Source: Fidelibacterota bacterium 46_43 (GTDB lineage Bacteria > Fidelibacterota > Fidelibacteria > Fidelibacterales > Fidelibacteraceae). From it: a stretch of DNA of 9,074 nt. Where the stretch lies: NCBI GenBank assembly GCA_001509335.1, contig LGGY01000020.1:1-9074 (forward strand), in the 5' to 3' direction. The notes beneath the pieces are model-generated. The model made no database searches. It was not told the DNA's origin and was given only the letters and a program-made list of their open reading frames with translations. Made by a program: the position numbers and the translations under genes. Positions 1-6,033 of this stretch are shown piece by piece; the stretch's first letter is position 1; every line of letters begins with the position of its first letter.

Positions 1-1299
1 CGCCTTGAACGGAAGAGCACTTACACCGCCGGCATCGGACGGCGGCACCGAACTTCCCCCCTCCCCGTCCGGATCCAGATCGAACGCCAGAAAAAGCTGG
101 TTTTGCAGAGTGGCATCCTGCAGGGTATGGCCTGTAATACCAAAATACACGGCATTGCTTCCCCAGGTCAGGTACAGATCCCGGTTTTGGCTTGTCCCCA
201 CATGGTCGTATTCACAATACTCTTTCATTTTGCCATCGATCTGAATCGCAAGCAACCCTGTATCCCGGGGCGTGCGGACCTTTATAAACCCATCCATATC
301 CACAGCGGCCAGGCTGTTGTTTCCCATCATGGTGTACAGCCAGTGGCGGGTTGAATCATAGACAATATCAGCGGAACAGTTCAGATTCATCACAGGAGAT
401 GTTCCCTGGTACACCAGCATCAGGGAGTCCCCGAAATAGGAGAAAGAGATGGTGCCCAGATCATCTTCGACATAGCGTGCAGAGCGGAGTGTATTATTCA
501 GAAAGCCGTTGGCACAGGTGATAAAGTGATAATCACCCACGCCCCAGTGGAGGATTGTGGAGGTACCGCCATGGGAAATAATGGAATCGGGGACTTCGGC
601 AATGATATTTCCCTCGCCGTCAATCAGTCTCGGAGCCGGATAGCTGTCCCCCGCGCCGTTAATCCAAAAAGGGCCTTCCGGTGCCACAGCGGAAATGCCG
701 TGCCGGGCGCTGTTGATGGAGGGAAGCTCGATAAAACGGTCTATCACAAAATTTCCCCGGGCATCCATTTTCAAAACCAGCATTTTATTATTTTGATAAC
801 CCGAGGTATAAAGATATTTGTCGGTGCCGGTTCCGATCACATCCAGGGACGCGCCGTACCAGTCAAAATAACCACCTGTAGGATCCTGACTATCCACCAA
901 CTGGTCAAAAACGACCTTTGCCCGGCTATCTTCATTCTCAAATTCCCACACGGTAAAATTCCAGTTCGATTCTTTCCATCCCAGGTTACACAGATAAATT
1001 TTCCCGTCTGCTGTCACGTCGATGAGTTCAATGCCTGCCTCCGCCGTCCCCCGCTCCCCGAGTCCTGTGGAATCCATTTCACCGAGGACAATCCCGGTTT
1101 CCGGATCCATAATCACAATCCGGGGGTAGGCGAAGCGGGTGGGCACCAAAAGATGATCAGTCATGGGATTCCAGGCCACACTGCGGGTCACATCATCCCC
1201 GTTGATAAAGTCATAGTCAGCCCAGACAAGACGGTAATCCTGTCCGGAGGCAGTGATGACCAGGGTCAGAAAAAGAATCAGCGTTGTCAATTTTTTCAT
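1..1299 (-). CDS. Secreted beta-propeller-like protein with C-terminal carbohydrate-binding/DOMON-like segment (3' end outside window)
   Basis: An open frame runs without a stop from an ATG at 1299 to the window edge, giving 433 codons of an incomplete gene. Residues 1-19 form a signal peptide (MKK, then a Leu/Ile/Thr core ending ASG), with Gln20 as likely mature N-terminus. Residues 38-75 (RSVAWNPMTDHLLVPTR, then IVIMDPETG) and later blades such as DGKIYLCNLG and DKYLYTSGYQNNKMLVLKMD resemble the DUF4623-type propeller proteins of FCB bacteria. Residues 352-415 (IDGKMKEY, RDLYLTWGSNAVYFGITG, FLAFDLDPDGEGG) resemble CBM9/DOMON-like modules that often follow such propellers; the Asp407/409/411 run could bind metal. 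The start is supported by GGAG eight bases upstream. It is the last gene of the run seen here, 24 bases after the small barrel gene. The missing C-terminus could carry a sorting domain like that of the 690-residue protein. No catalytic motif is seen. The family match is from memory of patterns, so moderate; the reading frame is secure. Confidence 0.85.
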   Translation of the reverse strand, partial: MKKLTTLILFLTLVITASGQDYRLVWADYDFINGDDVTRSVAWNPMTDHLLVPTRFAYPRIVIMDPETGIVLGEMDSTGLGERGTAEAGIELIDVTADGKIYLCNLGWKESNWNFTVWEFENEDSRAKVVFDQLVDSQDPTGGYFDWYGASLDVIGTGTDKYLYTSGYQNNKMLVLKMDARGNFVIDRFIELPSINSARHGISAVAPEGPFWINGAGDSYPAPRLIDGEGNIIAEVPDSIISHGGTSTILHWGVGDYHFITCANGFLNNTLRSARYVEDDLGTISFSYFGDSLMLVYQGTSPVMNLNCSADIVYDSTRHWLYTMMGNNSLAAVDMDGFIKVRTPRDTGLLAIQIDGKMKEYCEYDHVGTSQNRDLYLTWGSNAVYFGITGHTLQDATLQNQLFLAFDLDPDGEGGSSVPPSDAGGVSALPFKA

Positions 1300-1307
1300 G
1301 GGATACG

Positions 1308-1311
1308 CTCC
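1308..1311 (-). promoter_or_regulatory. Ribosome binding site of the propeller-like gene
   Basis: The minus strand reads GGAG, then eight bases, then ATG at 1299. This is a good Shine-Dalgarno match and supports that start in the 24-base gap behind the TAA of the preceding gene. Confidence 0.6.
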
Positions 1312-1323
1312 ACGATGATACAT

Positions 1324-1959
1324 TTAAAAATAGTAGCGGAGTCTCAGATTCACATGAGCCATCTGAAACCCGTTCACCTGTTCGATAAGAATATGTTCTT
1401 GCATGGTCGGCCATAGGGATCCAATCATCAGGCGATAGACAGAAGAAAGCTCCAGGGCAAGGGAAGATGTGATAAAATATTCCACACCAGCCCCTGCCTG
1501 AAAAGCCATATTCCACTCTTCAAGAGTTCTTTTGGGGATATGGGGAATACCCAGGGAATCATTTTGTACAATTTCACTCCGGATCCCTTTCCAGTAGAAA
1601 GGTCCCATGCCGGCAATAAACTGAATATTCCAGGAATTGGAGCGGATCAGAGGTTTGTGACCGGTAAACATCATCCCCCCATATTCCAGGCTTACAGTAA
1701 CATTCTCTTTGGCATAGCCGGTCAGGTTGGAACGATCCAAACGGCACAGATCCACCTGTCCTTCCATATACCATCCGTTTTCCAGAAAAAAACCGACGCC
1801 GATTTTCAGGGAAGGAGCCGATTTGTACAGGTCTGCCAGTCCACTAAGGGGCACTACAGCCGAACCACCGGCAGAAACACCGTAATATCCCGGATCCCGG
1901 GCAAAAAGACCTGTGGAACCCAGGCAAAAGATGAGAAGTATCACACACGTTTTTTTCAT
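1324..1959 (-). CDS. Small outer membrane beta-barrel protein, family unassigned
   Basis: This is a 211-residue exported protein. I place the start at the ATG at 1959 (MKKTCVILLI...), not at the in-frame TTG at 1974. From the ATG the product has a standard signal peptide with cleavage after LFA near residue 20; the TTG would add five residues and has no ribosome site. The mature part begins DPGYYGVSAGGSAVVPLSGL and has the alternating polar/hydrophobic, glycine- and aromatic-rich strands of small (about 8-strand) OMP_b-brl/OmpA-like barrels, for example LKIGVGFFLENGWYMEGQVDL and NIQFIAGMGPFYW. It ends in LRLRYYF, a terminal aromatic expected for BAM-assembled barrels. It starts 17 bases after the stop of the preceding barrel gene, so cotranscription is likely. 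The exact family and ligand are unknown to me. It is probably an accessory or structural surface barrel; a small lipid-binding or adhesive role would be speculation. Confidence 0.8.
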   Translation of the reverse strand: MKKTCVILLIFCLGSTGLFARDPGYYGVSAGGSAVVPLSGLADLYKSAPSLKIGVGFFLENGWYMEGQVDLCRLDRSNLTGYAKENVTVSLEYGGMMFTGHKPLIRSNSWNIQFIAGMGPFYWKGIRSEIVQNDSLGIPHIPKRTLEEWNMAFQAGAGVEYFITSSLALELSSVYRLMIGSLWPTMQEHILIEQVNGFQMAHVNLRLRYYF

Positions 1960-1961
1960 AG

Positions 1962-1965
1962 TCCT
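1962..1965 (-). promoter_or_regulatory. Weak, closely placed ribosome site of the small barrel gene
   Basis: The minus strand reads AGGA, then CT, then ATG at 1959. The spacer of two bases is unusually short, so this gene may rely on ribosomes finishing the preceding gene, whose TAG lies only 17 bases upstream. Confidence 0.35.
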
Positions 1966-1976
1966 GATTTTCAAAG

Positions 1977-2933
1977 CTAATAATTGAAGGTTAAGCTAAA
2001 CACAAAGGTGCTTTTGGATTCATAGGGGAACCAGCGTTCACTTTGGGAGGCGAAACGGAACAGATCCTCCAGTTTTTCCACATTTTTCAGATAAAAAATG
2101 CCGTAATATCCCAGATCCAGATCCACGGTTTTGTTCAGAGCCACCCGGCATCCCAGAAAGGGAGAGGCAAAAAAGCGGCTGCCTGTTTTCGCCGGTGAAA
2201 AATGGGTAATCTGAATATCGTAGGCATAACGAAAACGATATATCACATTGGAAGAATCACTATTATAATCGTAGGTAAGGGGGTAGGTATTCGGATTATC
2301 CTCATGGAGATCCATGAAAATATCGAAGCGTTCCTGTGCGTATTCATCCATCAAATCGTTGGCCAGTTTGGTGCTGTCAAAATTGAAGGTAAAATTCTTG
2401 GTCCAGTCTTCCACCATCTTGATCTGTCGTTTGTAGATATTGGCTCCCAGGTTCACGCCGCCATAGAGGGACACCTTTTTCATCACCGGCAGATCAAATT
2501 CCAGACCGGTTGAAATCATCACTTCACCCAGGGTTTGGTGGGGATTAAACACACCATGGTAAGATGAATCGGTCCGCCAGTACTCTTTGTAGATACTCAT
2601 GGAGTCGATTTCCAGTTGAGTCGCGCCCATCAGCATCCAATCGATATACTGCTCCCAGTAATCCCACTCCCATTCCAGCAGCACCGTATCTTCATCAAGA
2701 GTGCTGTAATCATAACCCAGCCTGACATTCCAGTCCAGACGGCTCACCAGGTCCCTGTTCACCTGCATTCCCACCAGGAAACCCCGGGCATCTGAAGCCA
2801 GTTTTTCGGTATTTTGCTGTTGATAACCGCCGAAGAGTTTCACGGTATATGGGGACAGATCCTGGGCTGGGGTATAGGATCCAAGAATCAGCAATCCAAG
2901 AATCAGGCGGCATGTGACGGTCGAAGCTCTCAT
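1977..2933 (-). CDS. Predicted outer membrane beta-barrel protein of unknown family, with a tryptophan-rich loop
   Basis: This 318-residue protein begins with a signal peptide (core LILGLLILGS, residues 10-19) with likely cleavage after TPA, leaving Gln24 first. The mature chain shows amphipathic, aromatic strand-like segments (YTVKLFGGYQQQ, GFLVGMQVNRDL, WNVRLGYDYS, VSLYGGVNLGANIYKRQ, DLDLGYYGIFYLKN). It ends STFVFSLTFNY, an aromatic-terminated last strand typical of outer membrane barrels. Two long, acidic and aromatic insertions at about 81-130 and 172-228 are probably extracellular loops; the first has Trp88, 90, 93 and 99. The ATG at 2933 immediately follows the TAA of the PorV-like gene (TAAATG), with GGAG inside that gene six bases before the start, so translation is probably coupled. 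I do not recognise the family. Context in an operon with a TonB receptor, a PorV-like barrel and a sorted surface protein suggests an accessory role in surface binding or export, which is inference. Confidence 0.78.
   Translation of the reverse strand: MRASTVTCRLILGLLILGSYTPAQDLSPYTVKLFGGYQQQNTEKLASDARGFLVGMQVNRDLVSRLDWNVRLGYDYSTLDEDTVLLEWEWDYWEQYIDWMLMGATQLEIDSMSIYKEYWRTDSSYHGVFNPHQTLGEVMISTGLEFDLPVMKKVSLYGGVNLGANIYKRQIKMVEDWTKNFTFNFDSTKLANDLMDEYAQERFDIFMDLHEDNPNTYPLTYDYNSDSSNVIYRFRYAYDIQITHFSPAKTGSRFFASPFLGCRVALNKTVDLDLGYYGIFYLKNVEKLEDLFRFASQSERWFPYESKSTFVFSLTFNY
2879..2906 (-). repeat. Short tandem duplication inside a signal-peptide coding region
   Basis: A 13-base direct repeat, ATCCAAGAATCAG on the plus strand, occurs at 2879-2891 and 2894-2906, giving a 15-base period. 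It encodes LILG twice in LILGLLILGS, the hydrophobic core of the signal peptide of the barrel gene at 1977-2933. The period is a multiple of three, so the frame is kept. Confidence 0.8.
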
Positions 2934-3914
2934 TTACAACTCCATTGAAAGAGTATATCTCATGGTTGATTGAAGGTATTCATGGTTCATATAAGCCATA
3001 TCCAGTTGAAACAGTTTTGCTTGGAACACAAAGCGGATCCCCATCCCCAGGGTCAGTTTTTCGTATTCACTGCCCAGCTTGTACCCGCAACGCAGGGTGA
3101 ACATATTATTCCAGCGTCCTTCCAGTCCGGCATGAATTTTTTCCGATTCATCATTGGGATGTTTTGCTTCCAGGGTAAAGGAGAGGTAGCTTGGAGACTG
3201 ATACGAGCCCAGGATATCGCCGGAGATTCCCAGGGTCATGGTCTGTGGCATTTTGAAAGTTTCGCTCACATACTCAGTTTCCAGTCCGAAATTTTGTAAA
3301 AAGGCAGCGACCCGTAGGGTTCGGTATCCCGTAAAGAAAATAAAACCGATATCGGTGACAAGATTATCCGCCGAATAGACATCGATGGTTTCACGGACAT
3401 ATTTCAGATTGGTGCCGATGGAGAATTTATCTGTCAGCTGGCGGGCATAGGTAGCACCCACGGAATAAGCCCCGGCGGTAAAGGTTCCCAGGTCCCGGTA
3501 TTTGTTGTTATCACCTTCCGTCAGCTGATCGGCTTCGTAGGAAGAGAGAACACGGGTTTTGGTCATTTCACCGAACTGGTAATTCAGCACATGAATACCC
3601 ACCGATCCCAAAAGATTCAGATTACGGGTATAGGAGAGGGTCTGATGACGGGTATCCAGGTACCAGTCTCCATAGGAAAAGGACAAAGCATTGTTTTGAG
3701 GGATCAGGGAGGCCAGGGCCGGATTGACAAAGATGGCGTCTGAACCGGCGTTGGGCAGGGCAATTCCCGTTTCACCCATGGCTATCTGGCGGGCCGACGC
3801 AGGGATTTTCAGAAAGACAAAGCCCGTTGTGCCGGTTTTTTCTCTCAGTTCCCCCCGGAGGGATGAACTGACGAGCAAAAGGATGCCAAGCCATAGGAAC
3901 ACTCGTTTTTTCAT
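2934..3914 (-). CDS. PorV/PorQ-family outer membrane protein
   Basis: This 326-residue exported protein has a signal peptide at residues 1-21 (MKKRVFLWLGILLLVSSS, then LRG). The family hallmark follows at residues 31-69: GFVFLKIPASARQIAMGETG, then a block ending in AIFVNPALAS. The remainder is a FadL-like series of barrel strands (NALSFSYGDWYLDTRHQTLSYTR, GSVGIHVLNYQFGEM, FSIGTNLKYVRE, LRVAAFLQNFG, KLTLGMGIRF). In Bacteroidetes, PorV is the type IX secretion shuttle that carries folded cargo to the attachment complex, and PorQ is a related member. Many FCB lineages have several homologues whose roles are untested. The length is usual for the family. It sits 24 bases after the gene of a protein with a type IX-like C-terminal domain, which makes a dedicated partnership plausible but unproven. 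Its last residue is Leu rather than an aromatic. An AGGA lies 11 bases before the ATG at 3914. The family call is strong; PorV versus a paralogue cannot be settled here, so no symbol is given. Confidence 0.9.
   Translation of the reverse strand: MKKRVFLWLGILLLVSSSLRGELREKTGTTGFVFLKIPASARQIAMGETGIALPNAGSDAIFVNPALASLIPQNNALSFSYGDWYLDTRHQTLSYTRNLNLLGSVGIHVLNYQFGEMTKTRVLSSYEADQLTEGDNNKYRDLGTFTAGAYSVGATYARQLTDKFSIGTNLKYVRETIDVYSADNLVTDIGFIFFTGYRTLRVAAFLQNFGLETEYVSETFKMPQTMTLGISGDILGSYQSPSYLSFTLEAKHPNDESEKIHAGLEGRWNNMFTLRCGYKLGSEYEKLTLGMGIRFVFQAKLFQLDMAYMNHEYLQSTMRYTLSMEL
2940..2943 (-). promoter_or_regulatory. Ribosome binding site embedded in the end of the PorV-like gene
   Basis: The final codons ATG GAG TTG TAA of the PorV-like gene contain GGAG, six bases before the ATG at 2933 of the next gene. 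There are no intergenic bases, which favours translational coupling between the two barrels. Confidence 0.6.
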
Positions 3915-3938
3915 ATCAATCGTTATCCTGTGCTTTCA

Positions 3939-6011
3939 TTAATTAATAATGGCGAATTTTCCCCGGGTTGTATTGCCGTTTTCATCCTCAATATGGTAAA
4001 AATACAAGCCGCTTTTCACATACTGTTCATTTTCACTGATCTGGTTCCAGAAAGCGACGCCGGAAGCAGGATTGTCATGCCGGATGACTTTGACCAGATT
4101 CCCCTTCACGGTAAAAATCCGGATCGTGCAGGGAGAAGGCAGGTTGACAAACTGAATATTTTTCACATCCCCTCCCCGTTCAAAACCGGATGTCACATAA
4201 AAGGGATTGGGTACCACCACCACATTGTCCAGGGCTCCCTGAGTTTCCTTTACAGGAACCAGGGTGGAATAGAATGGTTTTTTTGTCCGGTTGGCATAGA
4301 GGGAGGATTCCAGGGGCGGGACGGAGACAGAAGGATCAACAATCCAGGCATCATGTCCCGTGTCATAGGCAGTAACGGCATAATAATATCCATATCCCAG
4401 AGCCACCTGTGAATCCCTGAAAACATACACTTGACGATTAGTATCCCATACTTCAGGATCTTTTACGGGAAAGTCGGCAATCATTTCCCAGGGGCCGAAG
4501 GGATATCGTTTGGATTTATAGATGCGGTACCCGGCGATATCCGTCACATTTTCCTGGGGATCGGGGATGGAATCGACGGAGCCGTCAAAGACAATCAGAT
4601 TGGCCACCGAACCGCTGGTGGTATCGGGTTCCACGGTAAATTCAGGTCCCGGAGGCGGCATGGGGACGGTAAAATTGTGGGCATAATTAAATTCCAGGCG
4701 ATTGTTGAGGAATTCTGCGGCAGAATCGGCAGCTGTTTTGATTTCCCGGGCTTTTTCAGCCCTCAGGACAGGATCAATGGTATCGAGAAACGTTTTCCCG
4801 TAGGGAAGTCCACCTACAAATTCTCCCACTACAATCACAATAGAGTCCCGTCCGCCACCCCGGAGGTTATAGGGGCCGAAGGAAAAATTGGCATAAAGCC
4901 GGCTTTGCCCCATGAGGACGCTGTTAGTGTCCTGGAAGGCATTATAGAGCAATGATGGATCTTTCATAGCATCATATTTGTTTTTCATCCCGGCCACCGC
5001 TGTAAAGGGACCCTGATAATCGCTGTCCGGAGCACCGGCGGACCAGGTAAAACCGTTGATTTCATCCGGGGTCGGGCCGTCATCGGGTGTCACTTCCAGC
5101 AGTTTGATCCCCATGATGCCGGGGGCCATGAATTCGGTGACGGGTCGTTCCATATTGTCGATGGAGCTGTACTGATAATATTCGTAGGGATCCCAGGAAT
5201 CATCCCGGTCCGCACTAAGGGTAAAATCTCCTGCCCAGGCCGTTAAAAGTCTTTTATCTTTATCCCACCGGCTGTGGGTATTCCGGGCTCCAGCCCGGTA
5301 GGATGGGTAGGTATAAGCCCATCCCCGCTGATTAGGGGACAAGGCATAGGTTAAAAGAACATAGGCACTGTCGATGCCCACCCGGCGTTCACTTTCCAGA
5401 CTCCGGATCACATAGCGGACAATCACATAATCCTGGTCGATTTTGGAACCGGACCATTGTCGGACCACCCGTTTGATACTGACATTGAATTTCTTGTTTC
5501 CGGTTTTGGAGTCATCATACTGGGGATCTTTTTCCAGGTAGCTGTAAATCACTTCTTCCGCTTCATAGGGATCGGTCATACCCCAGTAATTTTCACCCTT
5601 GGGCCACCTTTTCTGGTGGGCTTTCGCTACAAAGGGCTGCTGTCCCTGGACCCAGCTTGTATTCCGATCCCCGTTGAGGGCGAAATCCATCCAGCCCAGG
5701 ACAGAATCGGGATCAAAATAGGTCATATTGCTGGCATCTTTGAGGGGTTTCAGGGCTGTCAGATAAATCCCTCCGGCCACCAGGTGGGTATAGGTGCCTC
5801 CCAGGTTTTCATTCAGCTCCGTAGGTTCATAACCCGGCCAATCCAGTCCTGCAGACATCCGCTGCCAGTCCGATAAGGGAGAACACTCCTGGGCATGGTG
5901 AAAGGAGTGCCATAACCTGCCCCGGGTCAGTCTGATAATTTGTCCCCGGGCCGTGGTGGCGCTTATGACGCCTATCAGGAGAAGGATGATAGTTTTTTTC
6001 CAGAGATTCAT
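3939..6011 (-). CDS. Large secreted surface protein with fibronectin-like region and type IX-like C-terminal sorting domain
   Basis: This 690-residue protein begins with a signal peptide (MNLWKKTIILLLIGVISA, then TTARG) and Gln24 as likely first mature residue. Residues 25-450 form a large extracellular region I cannot assign. It contains stretches such as RVVRQWSGSKIDQDYVIVRY and the linker VPMPPPGPEFTVEPDTT that recur in secreted FCB proteins of unknown role. Residues 488-560 look like a fibronectin type III-like fold (DIAGYRIYKSKRYPFGPWE, then ALGYGYYYAVTAYDTG). Residues 600-690 match the FlgD-Ig/Por-secretion-tail style: PNPFYV, then IRIFTVKGNLVKVIRHD, SGLYFYHIEDENGN and a final GKFAIIN. 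Such domains direct type IX export and are usually removed or anchored at the surface. The ATG at 6011 has GGA seven bases upstream. The gene lies 22 bases after the TonB receptor and 24 before the PorV-like gene, so the three form a natural set. No protease, glycosidase or other active site was recognised; a ligand-binding or structural role fits as well as any. Confidence 0.85.
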   Translation of the reverse strand: MNLWKKTIILLLIGVISATTARGQIIRLTRGRLWHSFHHAQECSPLSDWQRMSAGLDWPGYEPTELNENLGGTYTHLVAGGIYLTALKPLKDASNMTYFDPDSVLGWMDFALNGDRNTSWVQGQQPFVAKAHQKRWPKGENYWGMTDPYEAEEVIYSYLEKDPQYDDSKTGNKKFNVSIKRVVRQWSGSKIDQDYVIVRYVIRSLESERRVGIDSAYVLLTYALSPNQRGWAYTYPSYRAGARNTHSRWDKDKRLLTAWAGDFTLSADRDDSWDPYEYYQYSSIDNMERPVTEFMAPGIMGIKLLEVTPDDGPTPDEINGFTWSAGAPDSDYQGPFTAVAGMKNKYDAMKDPSLLYNAFQDTNSVLMGQSRLYANFSFGPYNLRGGGRDSIVIVVGEFVGGLPYGKTFLDTIDPVLRAEKAREIKTAADSAAEFLNNRLEFNYAHNFTVPMPPPGPEFTVEPDTTSGSVANLIVFDGSVDSIPDPQENVTDIAGYRIYKSKRYPFGPWEMIADFPVKDPEVWDTNRQVYVFRDSQVALGYGYYYAVTAYDTGHDAWIVDPSVSVPPLESSLYANRTKKPFYSTLVPVKETQGALDNVVVVPNPFYVTSGFERGGDVKNIQFVNLPSPCTIRIFTVKGNLVKVIRHDNPASGVAFWNQISENEQYVKSGLYFYHIEDENGNTTRGKFAIIN
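3942..4214 (-). other. Type IX-like C-terminal sorting domain coding segment
   Basis: This encodes residues 600-690 of the large secreted protein. It starts at the PNPF motif, has central strands IRIFTVKGNLVKVI, and ends with SGLYFYHI, the short DENGNTTRG turn and KFAIIN. The order and spacing are those of Por_Secre_tail/FlgD-Ig type domains. The ending lacks the basic last residue common in Bacteroidetes, so the sorting route is inferred. Confidence 0.7.
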
Positions 6012-6033
6012 CTTTTATTCCATCATTTTCCGT

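Noticed and set aside
526..1416. 296-codon plus-strand open frame
   Set aside because: It lies antisense to the propeller-like gene and runs into the end of the small barrel gene. The product has no signal peptide, domain or plausible composition, while the minus-strand frame gives clear secreted-protein sequence.
1894..1959. Small barrel as a lipoprotein via Cys12 in LLIFCLGS
   Set aside because: The residue before the cysteine is Phe, which does not fit the lipobox, and a standard signal peptidase I site LFA follows near residue 20.
1960..1974. TTG at 1974 as the start of the small barrel gene
   Set aside because: There is no ribosome site before it, and it would put five extra residues before a normal MKK signal peptide; the ATG at 1959 fits better.
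4431..4955. 174-codon plus-strand open frame and other plus-strand frames of 60-170 codons
   Set aside because: All overlap confident minus-strand genes, and their translations are low-information His/Gly/Ile-rich antisense products without recognisable motifs.
6012..6033. Possible terminator or promoter in the gap between the receptor and the 690-residue protein
   Set aside because: The gap is only 22 bases, AT-rich, with no inverted repeat and T-run; it fits a simple ribosome-site spacer.
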